Source: Streptomyces sp. Ru62 (GTDB lineage: Bacteria; Actinomycetota; Actinomycetes; Streptomycetales; Streptomycetaceae). From it: DNA of 64,000 nt. Below are positions 44,763 through 54,800 of this stretch, one piece after another. Location: contig NZ_PQSU01000003.1 of assembly GCF_002920615.1 (NCBI RefSeq), forward strand, positions 330,771 to 394,770. The letters run 5' to 3'. The notes below the pieces were generated by a model. That model saw only the letters and a program-made list of their open reading frames with translations. It had not been told where the DNA came from and did not search any database. The position numbers were made by a program, and so were the translations under genes. How positions within the stretch are numbered: position 1 is the first letter of the stretch; the number at the start of each line of letters is the position of its first letter.

Positions 44763-45779
44763 TCAGGTCGTGCTCGCGGTACGGCGCTGGACCAGGACGG
44801 CGGCGACGATGATCGCGCCCTTGGCGATCTGCTGGACGTCGCTCTGGAGGTTGTTCAGGGCGAAGATGTTCGTGATCGTCGTGAAGATCAGCACGCCGAG
44901 CACGGAGCCGGTGACGGTGCCGCGGCCGCCGCTGAGCAGGGTCCCGCCGATGATGGCGGCCGCGATGGCGTCGAGTTCGTACAGGTTGCCGTTGGTGTTC
45001 TGGCCGGAGCCGGAGAGCACGATCAGCAGGAAGGCGGCGATGCCGCAGCACAGCCCGGACAGCAGGTACAGGTAGAGCCGCTGGCGGCGGACGTCGATGC
45101 CGGCGAGCCGGGCGGCCTCGGCGTTGCCGCCGACGGCGACGGTGCGCCTGCCGAAGGTGGTGCGGTTGAGCAGCAGCCAACCGAGGACCGTCACACTCGC
45201 GAACACCAGGACCAGCGGCGGGATGCCGAGCACATAGGAGTCGCGCTCACCGAGGTTCAGGATGCCGTCGACGGTCACGATCTGCGTCTTGCCGTCGGTG
45301 AGCTGCAGGGCGAGTCCGCGCGCCGACGCCAGCATGGCGAGGGTGGCGATGAAGGGGACCATCCCGCCGTACGCGATGAGCAGGCCGTTGACGAGCCCGC
45401 AGCCGAGGCCGACGACCACCGCCGTGAAGAGGATCCCCGCGAAGCCGTACTCCTGCGTGGCGACGGTGGTCGCCCACACGGAGGCGAGGGCGACGATGGC
45501 GCCGACCGACAGGTCGATGCCGCCCGAGGTGATGACGAAGGTCATGCCGACGGTGACCACGCCGATCACCGACGCCTGGGTCAGCACCAGTTGGAGGTTG
45601 CGGGTGTCGAGGAACTCGTCGGGCTTGGTGACGCCGCCGATGACGACCAGCGCGGCGAGCACCCCGAGCAGGGAGAGGGTACGGAGGTCGGCGCGGGCCG
45701 GCAGGCCGCGCCAGACGGGGAGCCGGGCCGGCGGTGTCGGGCCGGCGGTGTCCCGGGGCGGGGAGACGTGCTGCGTCAT
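44763..45779 (-). CDS. Ribose-type ABC transporter permease
   Basis: A 338-aa RbsC-like membrane protein with about 8-10 helices (LLGVLAALVVIGGVTKPDEFL; VTVGMTFVITSGGIDLSVGAIVALAS; RTTFGRRTVAVGGNAEAARLAGIDV - the conserved EAA-like loop for the ATPase). ATG 45777-45779 overlaps the ATPase stop (ATGA). Transports the sugar delivered by the binding lipoprotein. Confidence 0.9.
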   Translation of the reverse strand: MTQHVSPPRDTAGPTPPARLPVWRGLPARADLRTLSLLGVLAALVVIGGVTKPDEFLDTRNLQLVLTQASVIGVVTVGMTFVITSGGIDLSVGAIVALASVWATTVATQEYGFAGILFTAVVVGLGCGLVNGLLIAYGGMVPFIATLAMLASARGLALQLTDGKTQIVTVDGILNLGERDSYVLGIPPLVLVFASVTVLGWLLLNRTTFGRRTVAVGGNAEAARLAGIDVRRQRLYLYLLSGLCCGIAAFLLIVLSGSGQNTNGNLYELDAIAAAIIGGTLLSGGRGTVTGSVLGVLIFTTITNIFALNNLQSDVQQIAKGAIIVAAVLVQRRTASTT

Positions 45780-47293
45780 GACGCCGGGCTTCCTTCCATG
45801 ACGAGGTCGAGGACTCGGTGTTCATCCAGCTCCTGGGCGGGCGCCGTGTGCACGACACGGCCCTCGCGGAGCACCAGTACGCGGTCGGCGAGGCCCAGCA
45901 CCTCGGGCACCTCGCTGGAGACCAGCAGGACGGCGAGGCCCTCGTCCGCCAGCCGGCGCACCACCGCGTACAGTTCGGCGCGGGCGCCGACGTCGACGCC
46001 GCGGGTGGGCTCGTCCAGCAGCAGCACCCGGCAGCCGCGCAGCAGCCAGCGGGCGAGCACGGCCTTCTGCTGGTTGCCGCCGGACAGGGTGCGCACGGGC
46101 ACGTCCGGGTTGTCGGGGCGCAGCGACAGCTCCCGGGTCGCGGCCCGGGCGGCGCCGCGCTCGCCACGCCGGTCGATCCAGCCGCCCCGGGAGAAGCGGG
46201 ACAGGGAGGACACCGACACGTTCCGCGTGACGGACTCCAGCATCAGCAGGGCCTGCGCCTTGCGCTCCTCGGGCGCGAGCCCTATCCCGGCGCGCACGGC
46301 GGCACGGACGCTCCCGGTGCGCAACCGGCGGCCGTCGACGACGACATGGCCCGCGGTGGGCCGGCGCGCCCCGTAGACGGTCTCCAGGATCTCCGAGCGC
46401 CCGGAGCCGACCAGTCCGGCGAGCCCCACGATCTCACCCGGGCGCAGATCGAGGTCGAGCGGCGCGAACTCACCGTCCCGGGCGAGGCCCCGCACCTGGA
46501 GGACGGGCTCGGCCTGAGGCGTCCGGGCGGGCCGCTCGGGGAAGACGTACTCCACGTTGCGGCCCGTCATCAGGGCGACGACGTCCCGGGTCGGGGTGGT
46601 CTTCGCGGGCAGTCCGCCGGCGACGGCCCGGCCGTCCTTGAGCACGGTCACCCGGTCGCCGATGCGCCGGATCTCCTCCAGCCGGTGCGAGATGTAGACG
46701 ACGGCGACCCCGTCGGCGGTGAGATCGCCGACGATCCGGAAGAGGTTGTCGACCTCGTCGGGGTCGAGCGCGGCGGACGGCTCGTCCATCACGATGAGCC
46801 GTACGTCGTGGGAGAGGGCCCGCGCCATGGACACGATCTGCTGCTGCGCCGCCGACAACTCCCCGACCAGGCGGGCCGGATCGATCTCGGGATGCCCGAG
46901 CCGCTTCAGCAGCGCGGCCGTCGCGGCGCGGGCGGCCTTCCCGCGGACGACGAACCCGGCGGCCGTCGGCTCGTGGCCGAGGTGGACGTTCTCCGCCACC
47001 GACAGGTGTTCCACCAGGTCGAGTTCCTGGTAGATGGTGGCGATGCCCAGGCGCATGGCGGCGATCGGGGAGCGCAGGGTGACCGGCTCGCCGCGCCAGT
47101 GGATGCTGCCGCCGTCCGGCTGGTGGGCGCCGGCCAGCACCTTGATGAGCGTGGACTTACCGGCGCCGTTCTGGCCGAGCAGGCAGTGCACCTCCCCGGC
47201 CTGGACGTCGAGGTCGACGCCGTCCAGAGCGCGGACTCCGGGGAACGACTTGGTGATTCCGGACATGCTGAGCAGCGGTGGTTCTGGTGCCAT
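45776..47293 (-). CDS. Ribose-type ABC transporter, double ATPase domain
   Basis: A 505-aa RbsA/MglA-like ATPase with two nucleotide-binding domains. The first has Walker A GQNGAGKST, ELSAAQQQ signature and VIVMDEPSAAL-like Walker B; the second has the degenerate loop GLVGSGRSE and LSGGNQQKAVLARWL with LLDEPTRGVD, as usual for this group. ATG 47291-47293. Heads the ABC importer operon ATPase-permease-receptor. Confidence 0.92.
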   Translation of the reverse strand: MAPEPPLLSMSGITKSFPGVRALDGVDLDVQAGEVHCLLGQNGAGKSTLIKVLAGAHQPDGGSIHWRGEPVTLRSPIAAMRLGIATIYQELDLVEHLSVAENVHLGHEPTAAGFVVRGKAARAATAALLKRLGHPEIDPARLVGELSAAQQQIVSMARALSHDVRLIVMDEPSAALDPDEVDNLFRIVGDLTADGVAVVYISHRLEEIRRIGDRVTVLKDGRAVAGGLPAKTTPTRDVVALMTGRNVEYVFPERPARTPQAEPVLQVRGLARDGEFAPLDLDLRPGEIVGLAGLVGSGRSEILETVYGARRPTAGHVVVDGRRLRTGSVRAAVRAGIGLAPEERKAQALLMLESVTRNVSVSSLSRFSRGGWIDRRGERGAARAATRELSLRPDNPDVPVRTLSGGNQQKAVLARWLLRGCRVLLLDEPTRGVDVGARAELYAVVRRLADEGLAVLLVSSEVPEVLGLADRVLVLREGRVVHTAPAQELDEHRVLDLVMEGSPAS

Positions 47294-47429
47294 GTGAGTC
47301 CCCTCGGCGGGCGTGCGGACCGGTGTCAGGGCGTAGCGGGGCGAGCGCCCTGCGGCCAGGGAGCGGCGTTACACGAGTAAGCGGGGTGGTGCGGGAAAGG
47401 TCGCTGATGAGGATGGGGGCGCGTGGGCG

Positions 47430-47625
47430 GGCGGAACGGTGGTCGCTTGCGCGGGCGGAACGGTGACGGCTTCCGCGGCAGGGCGGTGGTCGCTTGCGCG
47501 GGTGGGACGGGTGTGGACTTGCGCCGGCGGACGGGGGTTCGCTTGCGCGGGCGGGGCGGGCGGTTCGCTTGCGCGGGTGGAACGGGTTTGCTTGTGCGGG
47601 CGGTGCGTCTACGCGGGTGAGAAGA
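47430..47625 (-). repeat. Degenerate ~25-bp repeat array
   Basis: About seven to eight imperfect copies of a unit like TCGCTTGCGCGGGCGGAACGG cover 47430-47625, up to and slightly past the ROK gene's stop codon. No gene can be supported inside the 315-bp spacer between the ROK regulator and the ATPase. Confidence 0.65.
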
Positions 47626-48799
47626 GGTGGTCGCTGATCAGCCGGGCGGCGCCGATGACACCGGCGCTCGGTCCCAACTCCCCGAGGACGATGGGCAGGT
47701 TGCCGGTGGCCAGCGGCAGTGACTGGCGGTAGACCTGGGTGCGGATCGCGGCGAGCAGGGTGTGGCCGAGGCCGGTCACCCCGCCGCCGATCACCACCAG
47801 GCCCGGGTTGAAGAAGGACACGAGTCCGGCGATGACCTGGCCGACCCGGGTGCCGCCCTCACGGATCAGTTCGAGCGCGGTGGCGTCACCCGCGGCGGCA
47901 GCGGCGGCGACGTCCACGGCGGTGAGGGTGCCGTTCGCCTCCAGCCGGGCCGCGAGTTCGGCGGACAGGCCCTGCCCGGCCGCCTGCAGCGCGTCCCGGG
48001 CCAGGGCCGCGCCGCTGAAGTGGGCTTCCAGGCAGCCCCGGTTGCCGCAGGCACAGGGCCGGCCGTCGGGCACCGCCTGGATGTGGCCGATGTCGCCGGC
48101 GCTCCCGGTGGTGCCCCGGTGCACCCGGCCGCCCGCGACGATGCCGCAGCCGATCCCGGTGCCGATCTTGACGCAGAGGAAGTCGGCCGTGGTACGGGCG
48201 ACTCCCGCGTGCTGCTCTCCCATCGCCATGAGGTTCACGTCGTTGTCGACCATGACCGGGCAGCCGAGTTCCTGGCTGAGCGCCTCCCGGACGGGGAAGC
48301 CGTCCCAGCCGGGCATGATCGGCGGAGCGACCGGTACGCCCTCGGGGAAGCGGACCGGTCCGGGGACGCCGATGCCGGCGCCGTCGAAGCCCTCGGCGAG
48401 TCCCGCGGCCTTCAACTTGCCGGCCAGGTCCAGGACTTGCTCGAAGACGGCGACGGGCCCCTCGCGCACGTCCATGGGCTGGTTGAGATGGCCGAGGATC
48501 TCCAGTTCCGGGGTGGTGACGGCGACGTCGACCGAGGTCGCGCCGATGTCGACACCGAGGAACCTGAGGTCCGGATTGAGCCGGACGTTGTGGGAGCGCC
48601 GGCCGCCGCGCGAGGCGGCGAGTCCGTCGGCCACCACCAGGCCCGTCTCCAGGAGCCGGTCCACCTCCACGGCCAGCTTGGACCGGGACAGGTCGACCTG
48701 GTCGCCGAGCTGGGCCCGGGAGTTGGGGCCCCCGTCACGCAGCAGCTTCAGCAGGCGGGCCTGGTGCGCGTTAGCCGGTCGAGCCGTCATGCGTCTCAC
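47609..48799 (-). CDS. ROK family transcriptional regulator
   Basis: A 396-aa NagC/XylR-type repressor. N-terminal winged helix (NAHQARLLKLLRDGGPNSRAQLGDQVDLSRSKLAVEVDRLLETGLV) and C-terminal sugar-kinase-like domain with the ROK zinc motif CACGNRGCLEAHFSG and GCPVMVDNDVNLMAMGEQ. GTG 48797-48799 has GGAGGGG 5 nt upstream; ATG 48788-48790 is the alternative. It probably represses the ABC/dehydrogenase genes behind it and itself. A large inverted repeat lies upstream (48874-48910). Confidence 0.9.
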   Translation of the reverse strand: MRRMTARPANAHQARLLKLLRDGGPNSRAQLGDQVDLSRSKLAVEVDRLLETGLVVADGLAASRGGRRSHNVRLNPDLRFLGVDIGATSVDVAVTTPELEILGHLNQPMDVREGPVAVFEQVLDLAGKLKAAGLAEGFDGAGIGVPGPVRFPEGVPVAPPIMPGWDGFPVREALSQELGCPVMVDNDVNLMAMGEQHAGVARTTADFLCVKIGTGIGCGIVAGGRVHRGTTGSAGDIGHIQAVPDGRPCACGNRGCLEAHFSGAALARDALQAAGQGLSAELAARLEANGTLTAVDVAAAAAAGDATALELIREGGTRVGQVIAGLVSFFNPGLVVIGGGVTGLGHTLLAAIRTQVYRQSLPLATGNLPIVLGELGPSAGVIGAARLISDHLFSPA

Positions 48800-48873
48800 G
48801 TGCCCCTCCCCGCCATTTTCGGCCACCAGTGTCGGGCTTTCGACAGGGAACGTAGCAGTGGCCGCCGGGCCTG

Positions 48874-48910
48874 GGAAGAAGTTGTGCATGGATTCCTGTG
48901 AACTTCTTCC
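48874..48910. promoter_or_regulatory. Inverted repeat upstream of the ROK gene
   Basis: Perfect 10-bp arms GGAAGAAGTT (48874-48883) and AACTTCTTCC (48901-48910) with a 17-bp spacer, about 75 bp before the ROK start. It fits the long, AA/TT-containing palindromes bound by ROK regulators and is the likely autoregulatory operator. Confidence 0.65.
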
Positions 48911-48983
48911 ACTGAGAGGACAAAGATCGGGGCCGGTCACCGCTCGCGCGGTGCGTTCAACCGGGGCGGACATCCTCGGCGTT

Positions 48984-49004
48984 GACATCCTGGAGCCGGA
49001 TGTC
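48984..49004 (-). terminator. Weak hairpin after the TetR gene
   Basis: Arms GACATCC (48984-48990) and GGATGTC (48998-49004) lie 52 bp past the TetR stop and before the ROK promoter region. The short stem could be a weak terminator or an operator-like palindrome. Confidence 0.35.
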
Positions 49005-49055
49005 GGGCAAGTGTCCGGCAAGCGCCGGTGTCGCGAGCCGGCGGAGCTCCGGTGG

Positions 49056-49739
49056 TCACGCCAGGAGGCTCATCAGGCTCCGGGCCTCGTCACGGGCGGC
49101 GGTCACCGCCGACTCGTCCAGCCCGCACAACCGTAGGCACGAGGACGCGATGGCCTCCGTGTCGGCCGCCTCCGGCTCACGGGAGCGGCGGATCTGGATG
49201 ACGACCTCGACCAGCTGGATCAGCAGTTCGCCGAGCTGCTCGGCGGTCATGCCGCGGGCGACGCCCTCGCTCGCGGCCAGCGCGCCGAGGGCGCCGTAAC
49301 TCGCCTGCAAGCGGCCCCGCTCGGCGCGGAAGGCGTCGAACCGCTCGGCCCGCACCTCCGGCAGCAGATAGAGCGTGCCGATGTTGTACGGGGTGCGGGA
49401 GAGGGTGTCCACGTCCATGGCGGCCACCGCGTAGAGCGCGGCGGCCGGACGAGCCCGCTCGGGCACCAGCTCCCGGACGCGGTCCACCATGTGCAGGCTG
49501 GGCCGCACCGAGGTGGCCAGCAGCTCGGCGAGGATCTCCTCCTTGGTGGGGAAGTGGTAGTACAGCGAGGCCTGTCTGATGCCCACCCGCTCCGCGATCA
49601 TCCGGGTGCTGGTGCCGGCGATCCCGCGTTCGACGAAGAGGGCCCCGGCTGCGTCCAGGATCTGGTCCCGGGCGGACGTACCCGGGTCGGACGGCGGTGT
49701 GTGCCGGGGCCTGCCTTGGCGGGGACGCGTCATGCTCAT
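49056..49739 (-). CDS. TetR family regulator of the guanidine/urea carboxylase operon
   Basis: A 227-aa TetR-type repressor: DNA-binding helices in RDQILDAAGALFVERGIAGTSTRMIAERVGIRQASLYYHFPTKEEILAELL, ligand-binding helices after it, including TPYNIGTLYLLPEVRAERF. It begins 36 bp after the AtzF gene in the same direction, so it is the last gene of the operon and probably its regulator. The ATG at 49737-49739 and another at 49731-49733 are both possible. The palindrome before the permease gene (59019-59040) is a candidate target. Confidence 0.87.
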   Translation of the reverse strand: MSMTRPRQGRPRHTPPSDPGTSARDQILDAAGALFVERGIAGTSTRMIAERVGIRQASLYYHFPTKEEILAELLATSVRPSLHMVDRVRELVPERARPAAALYAVAAMDVDTLSRTPYNIGTLYLLPEVRAERFDAFRAERGRLQASYGALGALAASEGVARGMTAEQLGELLIQLVEVVIQIRRSREPEAADTEAIASSCLRLCGLDESAVTAARDEARSLMSLLA

Positions 49740-49775
49740 GGTCCCATGCTGCCACCTCTCGTCCCTCGCCCGCTC

Positions 49776-51860
49776 TCACCCGGACGCCAGGTACGCCCGC
49801 CAGCCGCCGAAGCGTGTGATGTCGGGCGCGCCCTCGACGGCGTACGGCTCCACCAGGAAACCGCTGACGTGCCGCCCGTCGGCGAGTTCGACGGTGCCGA
49901 TGGCCATCGGCGCGGGAACGCCCGCGACGAACACCCCGAACCCGGCGGCCGACAGCCGCCAGACCTCACCTTCGATACCGGCTCCGGCAGGGTTGCCGGC
50001 TTCGGCGGGGGCGGGGGCTTCGGCGGGGGCGTCGGCTTCGGTTGGGTTGACCGGTTCGGCAGGGACGCCGGCTTCGACAGGAACGCCGGCTTCGGCAGGA
50101 ACGCCGGCTTCGGCAGGGGCGCCGGCTCCAGTTGGGCTGACCGCTCTGGCAGGGGCGCCGGCCTCGGCAAGGTTGCTCGCTCGCGCGGGGTTGGTTGCCG
50201 CCACGGCGTCGCAGCCCCGGGCGGGGTTGCCCGCCTGCGCAGGTCGGCTCGCTCCCGAGTCCCGGCCCACTCCCGCAAGGCCGCCCACTCCCGCAAGGCC
50301 GCCCACTCCCGCAAGGCCGCCCGCTCCCGCGGCACCGCCCACTCCCGCGCCCCGGTCCGTCCCCGCGTCAGCGCCCGGTCCGCCCCCGGTGGCCCGCCGT
50401 AGGCCCGGTCCGCCTCCGGTGGTTCGCAGCAGGCCCGGTTTGGGTGGGGTGGTGTCCAGGGCGTACAGGCGGTAGTCGGGGGTGGTGTGTGCCGGGCCCA
50501 GCAGGGTGCCGCCCGCCTGTACGAGCTGGGCGTTGAGCGGTTGCCCGGTGAGGTGGGCGCCGACCACGAACAGGTCGAGGGGCGGGGCGGCCAGCCGTTC
50601 GGCCAGGGCGGCCAGGGCGCGGTCGGAGAAGGCCGGGCCGGTGAGCATCACACCGAAGGGCAGGCCGTCCACGAACCCGGCCGGGACGGCGAGCGAAGCG
50701 CAGTCCAGCAGGTTGGCGAAGTTGGTGAAGCGGCCCATCCGGGCGTTGGCACCGACGGGGTCGGCCGCCACTTCCGCGAGGGTGGGGTGCCAGGTGGTGG
50801 TCGGGGTCAGGAGCGCCGCGCAGCCGTCGAGCGCGGCGCGTCCGGCGGCGCCCAGCGCGGCGAGCCGGGCGGTGTCGGCGGCCCAGTCGGCGGCGGTCTT
50901 CTCCCGGCCGGCCAGCACGATGGAGGCCACGGTGGCGTCGAGTCCCGTACCGATCAGGTCGCGGTGTTCTTCCACGTGGCGGCCCACGGCGGCGTACCGC
51001 TCGGCGACGAAGGCCCCGCCGTACAGCAGGTCCGCGGCCTCCAGCAGCGGGGTGACGTCGACCCGGACGATCTCCGCGCCGGTGCCGGCCAGGCGGGCGA
51101 CCACGGCGTCGAAGGCCGCGCGCCAGCCGTCGGCCATGCCGTCCAGGTGCTCCGGGGCCGGTACGGCGATCCGGGGGCGCGCGGGCGGCGGCGGGAGCTG
51201 GGTGCCGGTGCGGGAGAGCGGGTCGGCCGGGTCGGGGCCCTCGACGATCTCCGCCGCGGTACGGGCGAGCCACAGGTCGCGGGCGAAGACGGTGACGCAG
51301 TCGAGGGTGTAGCAGGCGGGGACCACCCCGGTCACGGGCACCAGGCCCTTGGTGGGCTTGACCCCGACGATGCCGTTGAGGGCGGCGGGCACCCGCCCGG
51401 AGCCGGCCGTGTCGGTGCCGAGCGCGATGTCGGCGATGCCGAGGGCGACCGCGACGGCCGAACCGGAGGACGACCCACCCGAGACGCGGGCCGGGTCCCA
51501 GGCGTTGCGCACCGCGCCGTAGGGACTGCGGGTGCCGACCAGGCCGGTGGCGAACTGGTCCAGGTTCGTCTTCCCGAGCACCACCGCGCCGGCCGCGCGC
51601 AGCCGCGCCACCGCGGGCGCGTCGGCGCGCGGCCGGTAGGCGTACGACGGGGCGCCCGCGGTCGTGGGCAGGCCGGCCACGTCGATGTTGTCCTTGACGG
51701 CCAGGACCAGACCGGCCAGGGGCAGCGCCGGGTCGATGCCGGCGGCCTCGGTGAGCACCTCCTCACGGGGGCGGAGGTGGATCCAGATCTCGGGCCGGCC
51801 GGCGCTGCGGAGACGGTCGTAGGCGGCCTCGACGCGGGCGACCGGCGTGCCGGCGTTCAT
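49776..51860 (-). CDS. atzF: Allophanate hydrolase (AtzF type) with a low-complexity linker
   Basis: A 694-aa amidase-signature enzyme that splits allophanate to CO2 and ammonia. Catalytic Lys56 (AVKDNIDV), cis-Ser131 in SGGSSSGSA and nucleophile S154 in TAGSGR are in place. The usual C-terminal domain is recognisable (DYRLYALDTTPPKPGLL; IEGEVWRLSAAGFGVFVAG), but residues ~475-628 are an Ala/Gly/Pro-rich repeat insertion (LAGVGG x3; VPAEAG repeats) absent from normal AtzF proteins (~550-600 aa). It follows the carboxylase by an ATGA overlap. Final enzyme of the urea/guanidine route. Confidence 0.9.
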   Translation of the reverse strand: MNAGTPVARVEAAYDRLRSAGRPEIWIHLRPREEVLTEAAGIDPALPLAGLVLAVKDNIDVAGLPTTAGAPSYAYRPRADAPAVARLRAAGAVVLGKTNLDQFATGLVGTRSPYGAVRNAWDPARVSGGSSSGSAVAVALGIADIALGTDTAGSGRVPAALNGIVGVKPTKGLVPVTGVVPACYTLDCVTVFARDLWLARTAAEIVEGPDPADPLSRTGTQLPPPPARPRIAVPAPEHLDGMADGWRAAFDAVVARLAGTGAEIVRVDVTPLLEAADLLYGGAFVAERYAAVGRHVEEHRDLIGTGLDATVASIVLAGREKTAADWAADTARLAALGAAGRAALDGCAALLTPTTTWHPTLAEVAADPVGANARMGRFTNFANLLDCASLAVPAGFVDGLPFGVMLTGPAFSDRALAALAERLAAPPLDLFVVGAHLTGQPLNAQLVQAGGTLLGPAHTTPDYRLYALDTTPPKPGLLRTTGGGPGLRRATGGGPGADAGTDRGAGVGGAAGAGGLAGVGGLAGVGGLAGVGRDSGASRPAQAGNPARGCDAVAATNPARASNLAEAGAPARAVSPTGAGAPAEAGVPAEAGVPVEAGVPAEPVNPTEADAPAEAPAPAEAGNPAGAGIEGEVWRLSAAGFGVFVAGVPAPMAIGTVELADGRHVSGFLVEPYAVEGAPDITRFGGWRAYLASG
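49990..50400 (-). repeat. 18-bp tandem repeats inside atzF
   Basis: Two arrays lie in the linker-coding region: CACTCCCGCAAGGCCGCC repeated about three times near 50270-50325 (LAGVGG in the protein), and a ~18-bp unit CGGCTTCGGCAGGAACGC repeated with changes near 50060-50130 (VPAEAG). All units are multiples of 3, so the frame stays open. Confidence 0.8.
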
Positions 51861-54800
51861 GCCCGTACCGCCGCGAGGACCTGGCCGGGGGCGACCTGTT
51901 CGCCGGGCCTGACGTAGATCTCCAGCAGTGTCCCGGCGGCGGGGGCGCTCACCCTGGACTCCATCTTCATCGCCTCCAGGGAGAGGATCGGGTCGCCCTC
52001 GGCGACGGCGGTGCCGGGCTCGGCGACGGTCTGCCAGACGGTCGCGGTGAACGGCGCGGTGACCGGCACCGCTCCGTCCGGGACGGTGACGCCACCCGGA
52101 CCGGCGCCGGTGACCGCCGGCTGGTGAGCGTCGTCCCGGTCGAACTCGCCCGCCGCCCGCCAGCGTTCCTTCTCCGCCTCGAACGCGGCGTTCTGCCGAT
52201 CGCGGAAGGCGGCGATCGAGTCGGCTTCGGCGGCCAGGAAGGCCTGGTGCTCGGCGATCGAGAAGGTGCCCTCCTCGGTCGCGAAGTCACCACGGCCGGC
52301 GTCCGTCTCGGCGCGCAGTTCCAGCAGTTCCTCCGCCGTGACGGGGTACCACTCGATGCGGTCGAAGAAGCGCAGCGCCCAGGGCGAGTCCCGGAACAGA
52401 CCGCCGGTGCGGAAGCGGTTCCAGATCTGCACGGTGCGGCCGACGAACTGGTAACCGCCGGGGCCCTCCATGCCGTAGACGCACAGGTAGGCGCCGCCGA
52501 TGCCGACGGAGTTCTCCGCGGTCCAGGTGCGGGCCGGGTTGTACTTGGTGGTCACCAGGCGGTGGCGTGGGTCGAGGGGGGTGGCGACGGGCGCGCCGAG
52601 GTAGACGTCGCCGAGGCCGAGCACCAGGTAGGAGGCGTCGAAGACGGTGCGGTAGACGTCGTCGGCGGTCTCCAGGCCGTTGACCCGGCGGATGAACTCG
52701 ATGTTCGAGGGGCACCACGGGGCGTCGTCGCGCACCCCGGCCATGTACCGCTCGATCGCCAGACGGGTCGCCGGATCGTCCCAGCTGAGCGGCAGGCGCA
52801 CGGTGCGGGAGGGGACCACCAGCTCGTCGGTGGGCGGCACCTCGTCCTCCAGCTCGCGCAGCAGGACGGCGAGGTCACGGGGTTTCAGCCGGCGGGCGTC
52901 GGTGTGGATCTGCAGGGAGCGGATGCCCGGGGTGACGTCGAGGATGCCGGCGGGTGCGTGCGCGGCGAGGGTCTCCTGGAGCGCGTGCACCCGCATCCGC
53001 AGGCCGAGGTCGAGCGTCATGGGGCCGTACTCGACCAGGAGATTGGCGTCGCCGTCGCGGCGGTAGGTGACGCCGGGGCGGGTGTCGGTGGCGGCCAGGC
53101 GGCCGAGCACGCCGTCGTCACCGTCGCCGCCGCCGCTGATCAGCGTGGGGGAGGCGCGGCGGGCTTCGAGGCCGGCCGTCTCGGCCTCCCGGACCGGTAC
53201 AAAGCGGACGGTGTCGCCGGGGCGGAGCTGGCCCAGCTTCCACAGCTCGCCGCCCGCGACCACGGCGGGGCAGACGAACCCGCCCAGCGACGGCCCGTCC
53301 GGGCCCAGGATGATCGGGGTGTCACCGGTGAAGTCCAGGGCGCCCACCGCGTACGGCGTGTCGTGGATGTTGGACGGGTGCAGCCCGGCCTCGCCGCCGT
53401 CCTGACGGGCCCACCGGGGCCGGGGTCCGAGCAGGCGGATGCCGGTGCGGGCCGAGTTGTGGTGGACCGTGTAGTCGGTGGCGTAGAGGGTGTCGATGTC
53501 CTCGCGGGTGAAGAACTCGGGTGCGGCGTGGGGGCCTTCGGTGACGGCGATCCGCCAGTGCGAGGTGAGGGCGGGGCGGCGCTCGGGCGGGGTGGGGCCG
53601 CCGCCGGTGAGGGTCGTGCCGGTGCCGGTGCCGGTGCCGGTGCCGGTGCCGGCGTCGGCGGCCGGGGTGTCGGCCTTGGGCCGCAGGACGTCTCCGGCGA
53701 CGAGGGCCCGGCCGCCGTGGCCGCCGAAGCCGCCGAGGGTGAAGGTGGAGGCGCTGCCCAGGTACGCGGGTACGTCGATGCCGCCCCGGACGGCCAGGTA
53801 ACTGCGCAGGCCGGGCCCCTGGCAGGCGCCGAGGACCAGGGTGGCGCCGGCCGGGACCGGCACCGGCTCCCACAGGGCCGCCGTGGTGCCGTCCACCGTG
53901 ACCGGGACGGGGGCGCCGGTGACGGCGATCACGGTGGCGTCGGAGAAGCGCAGGGTCAGCCCGCCCGCGGTGACCTCCAGCGCGGGCGCCCCGGCCGCGT
54001 TGCCGACGGCCAGGTTGGCCTCGGCGAAGGAGACGGCGTCGAAGGGGCCGCTCGGTGGAACGCCCACGTGCCAGTGGCCGAGCCGGCCGGGCAGGTCCTG
54101 GACGGTCGTCATCGCGCCCGGCACCAGCACGTCGATGCGCGGCTCGGGATCGGTGGCGGTGTCGAGAGTGCCGGTGCTGTGCACGGCCGCGCGCACCTCC
54201 TCCCGCACGGTCAGCGACCGCAGCAGGCCCAGGTTGGTGACGACACCGTCGACCTTGCAGGCGGCCAGGGCCCGGCCCAGCACGTCGAAGGCGGCGTCCC
54301 GGCCGGGGCCGTGGGCGATCACCTTGGCCAGCATGGGGTCGTAGTGGGGGGAGACCTCCAGGCCGGTCTCGGCGAAGCCGTCGACGCGGACGCCGGGCAT
54401 CTCCTCGGCGCCCTGGCCGGGGAACACCGCCCGGGTGATCAGGCCCGGGGACGGCTGTGAGTCCCGGCCGGGGTCCTCGGCGTAGACGCGTGCCTCCACG
54501 GCGTGCCCGGTGGGCGTCCACTCCCGCTCGAACACCGCGTCGTCGACCGCGCCGTCCCGGGCCAGGGTGAGCATGAGGGCGACGAGGTCGACCCCGTACG
54601 CCTCCTCCGTCACCGGGTGTTCGACCTGGAGCCGGGTGTTGACCTCCAGGAAGGCGGCCTCCTCGCGCACCGGGTCGTAGACGAACTCCACCGTTCCCGC
54701 GCCCCGGTATCCGACCGACGCCAGCAGCCGCCGCGACGAGTCGTGCAGCAGCGCGCGGACGGCGGCGGGCAGGGCCGGGGCCGGGGCCTCCTCGATCACC

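Noticed and set aside
47278..47630. Plus-strand small ORFs in the repeat array (for example 47423-47620)
   Set aside because: They merely translate the repeat units; no start signal or homology.
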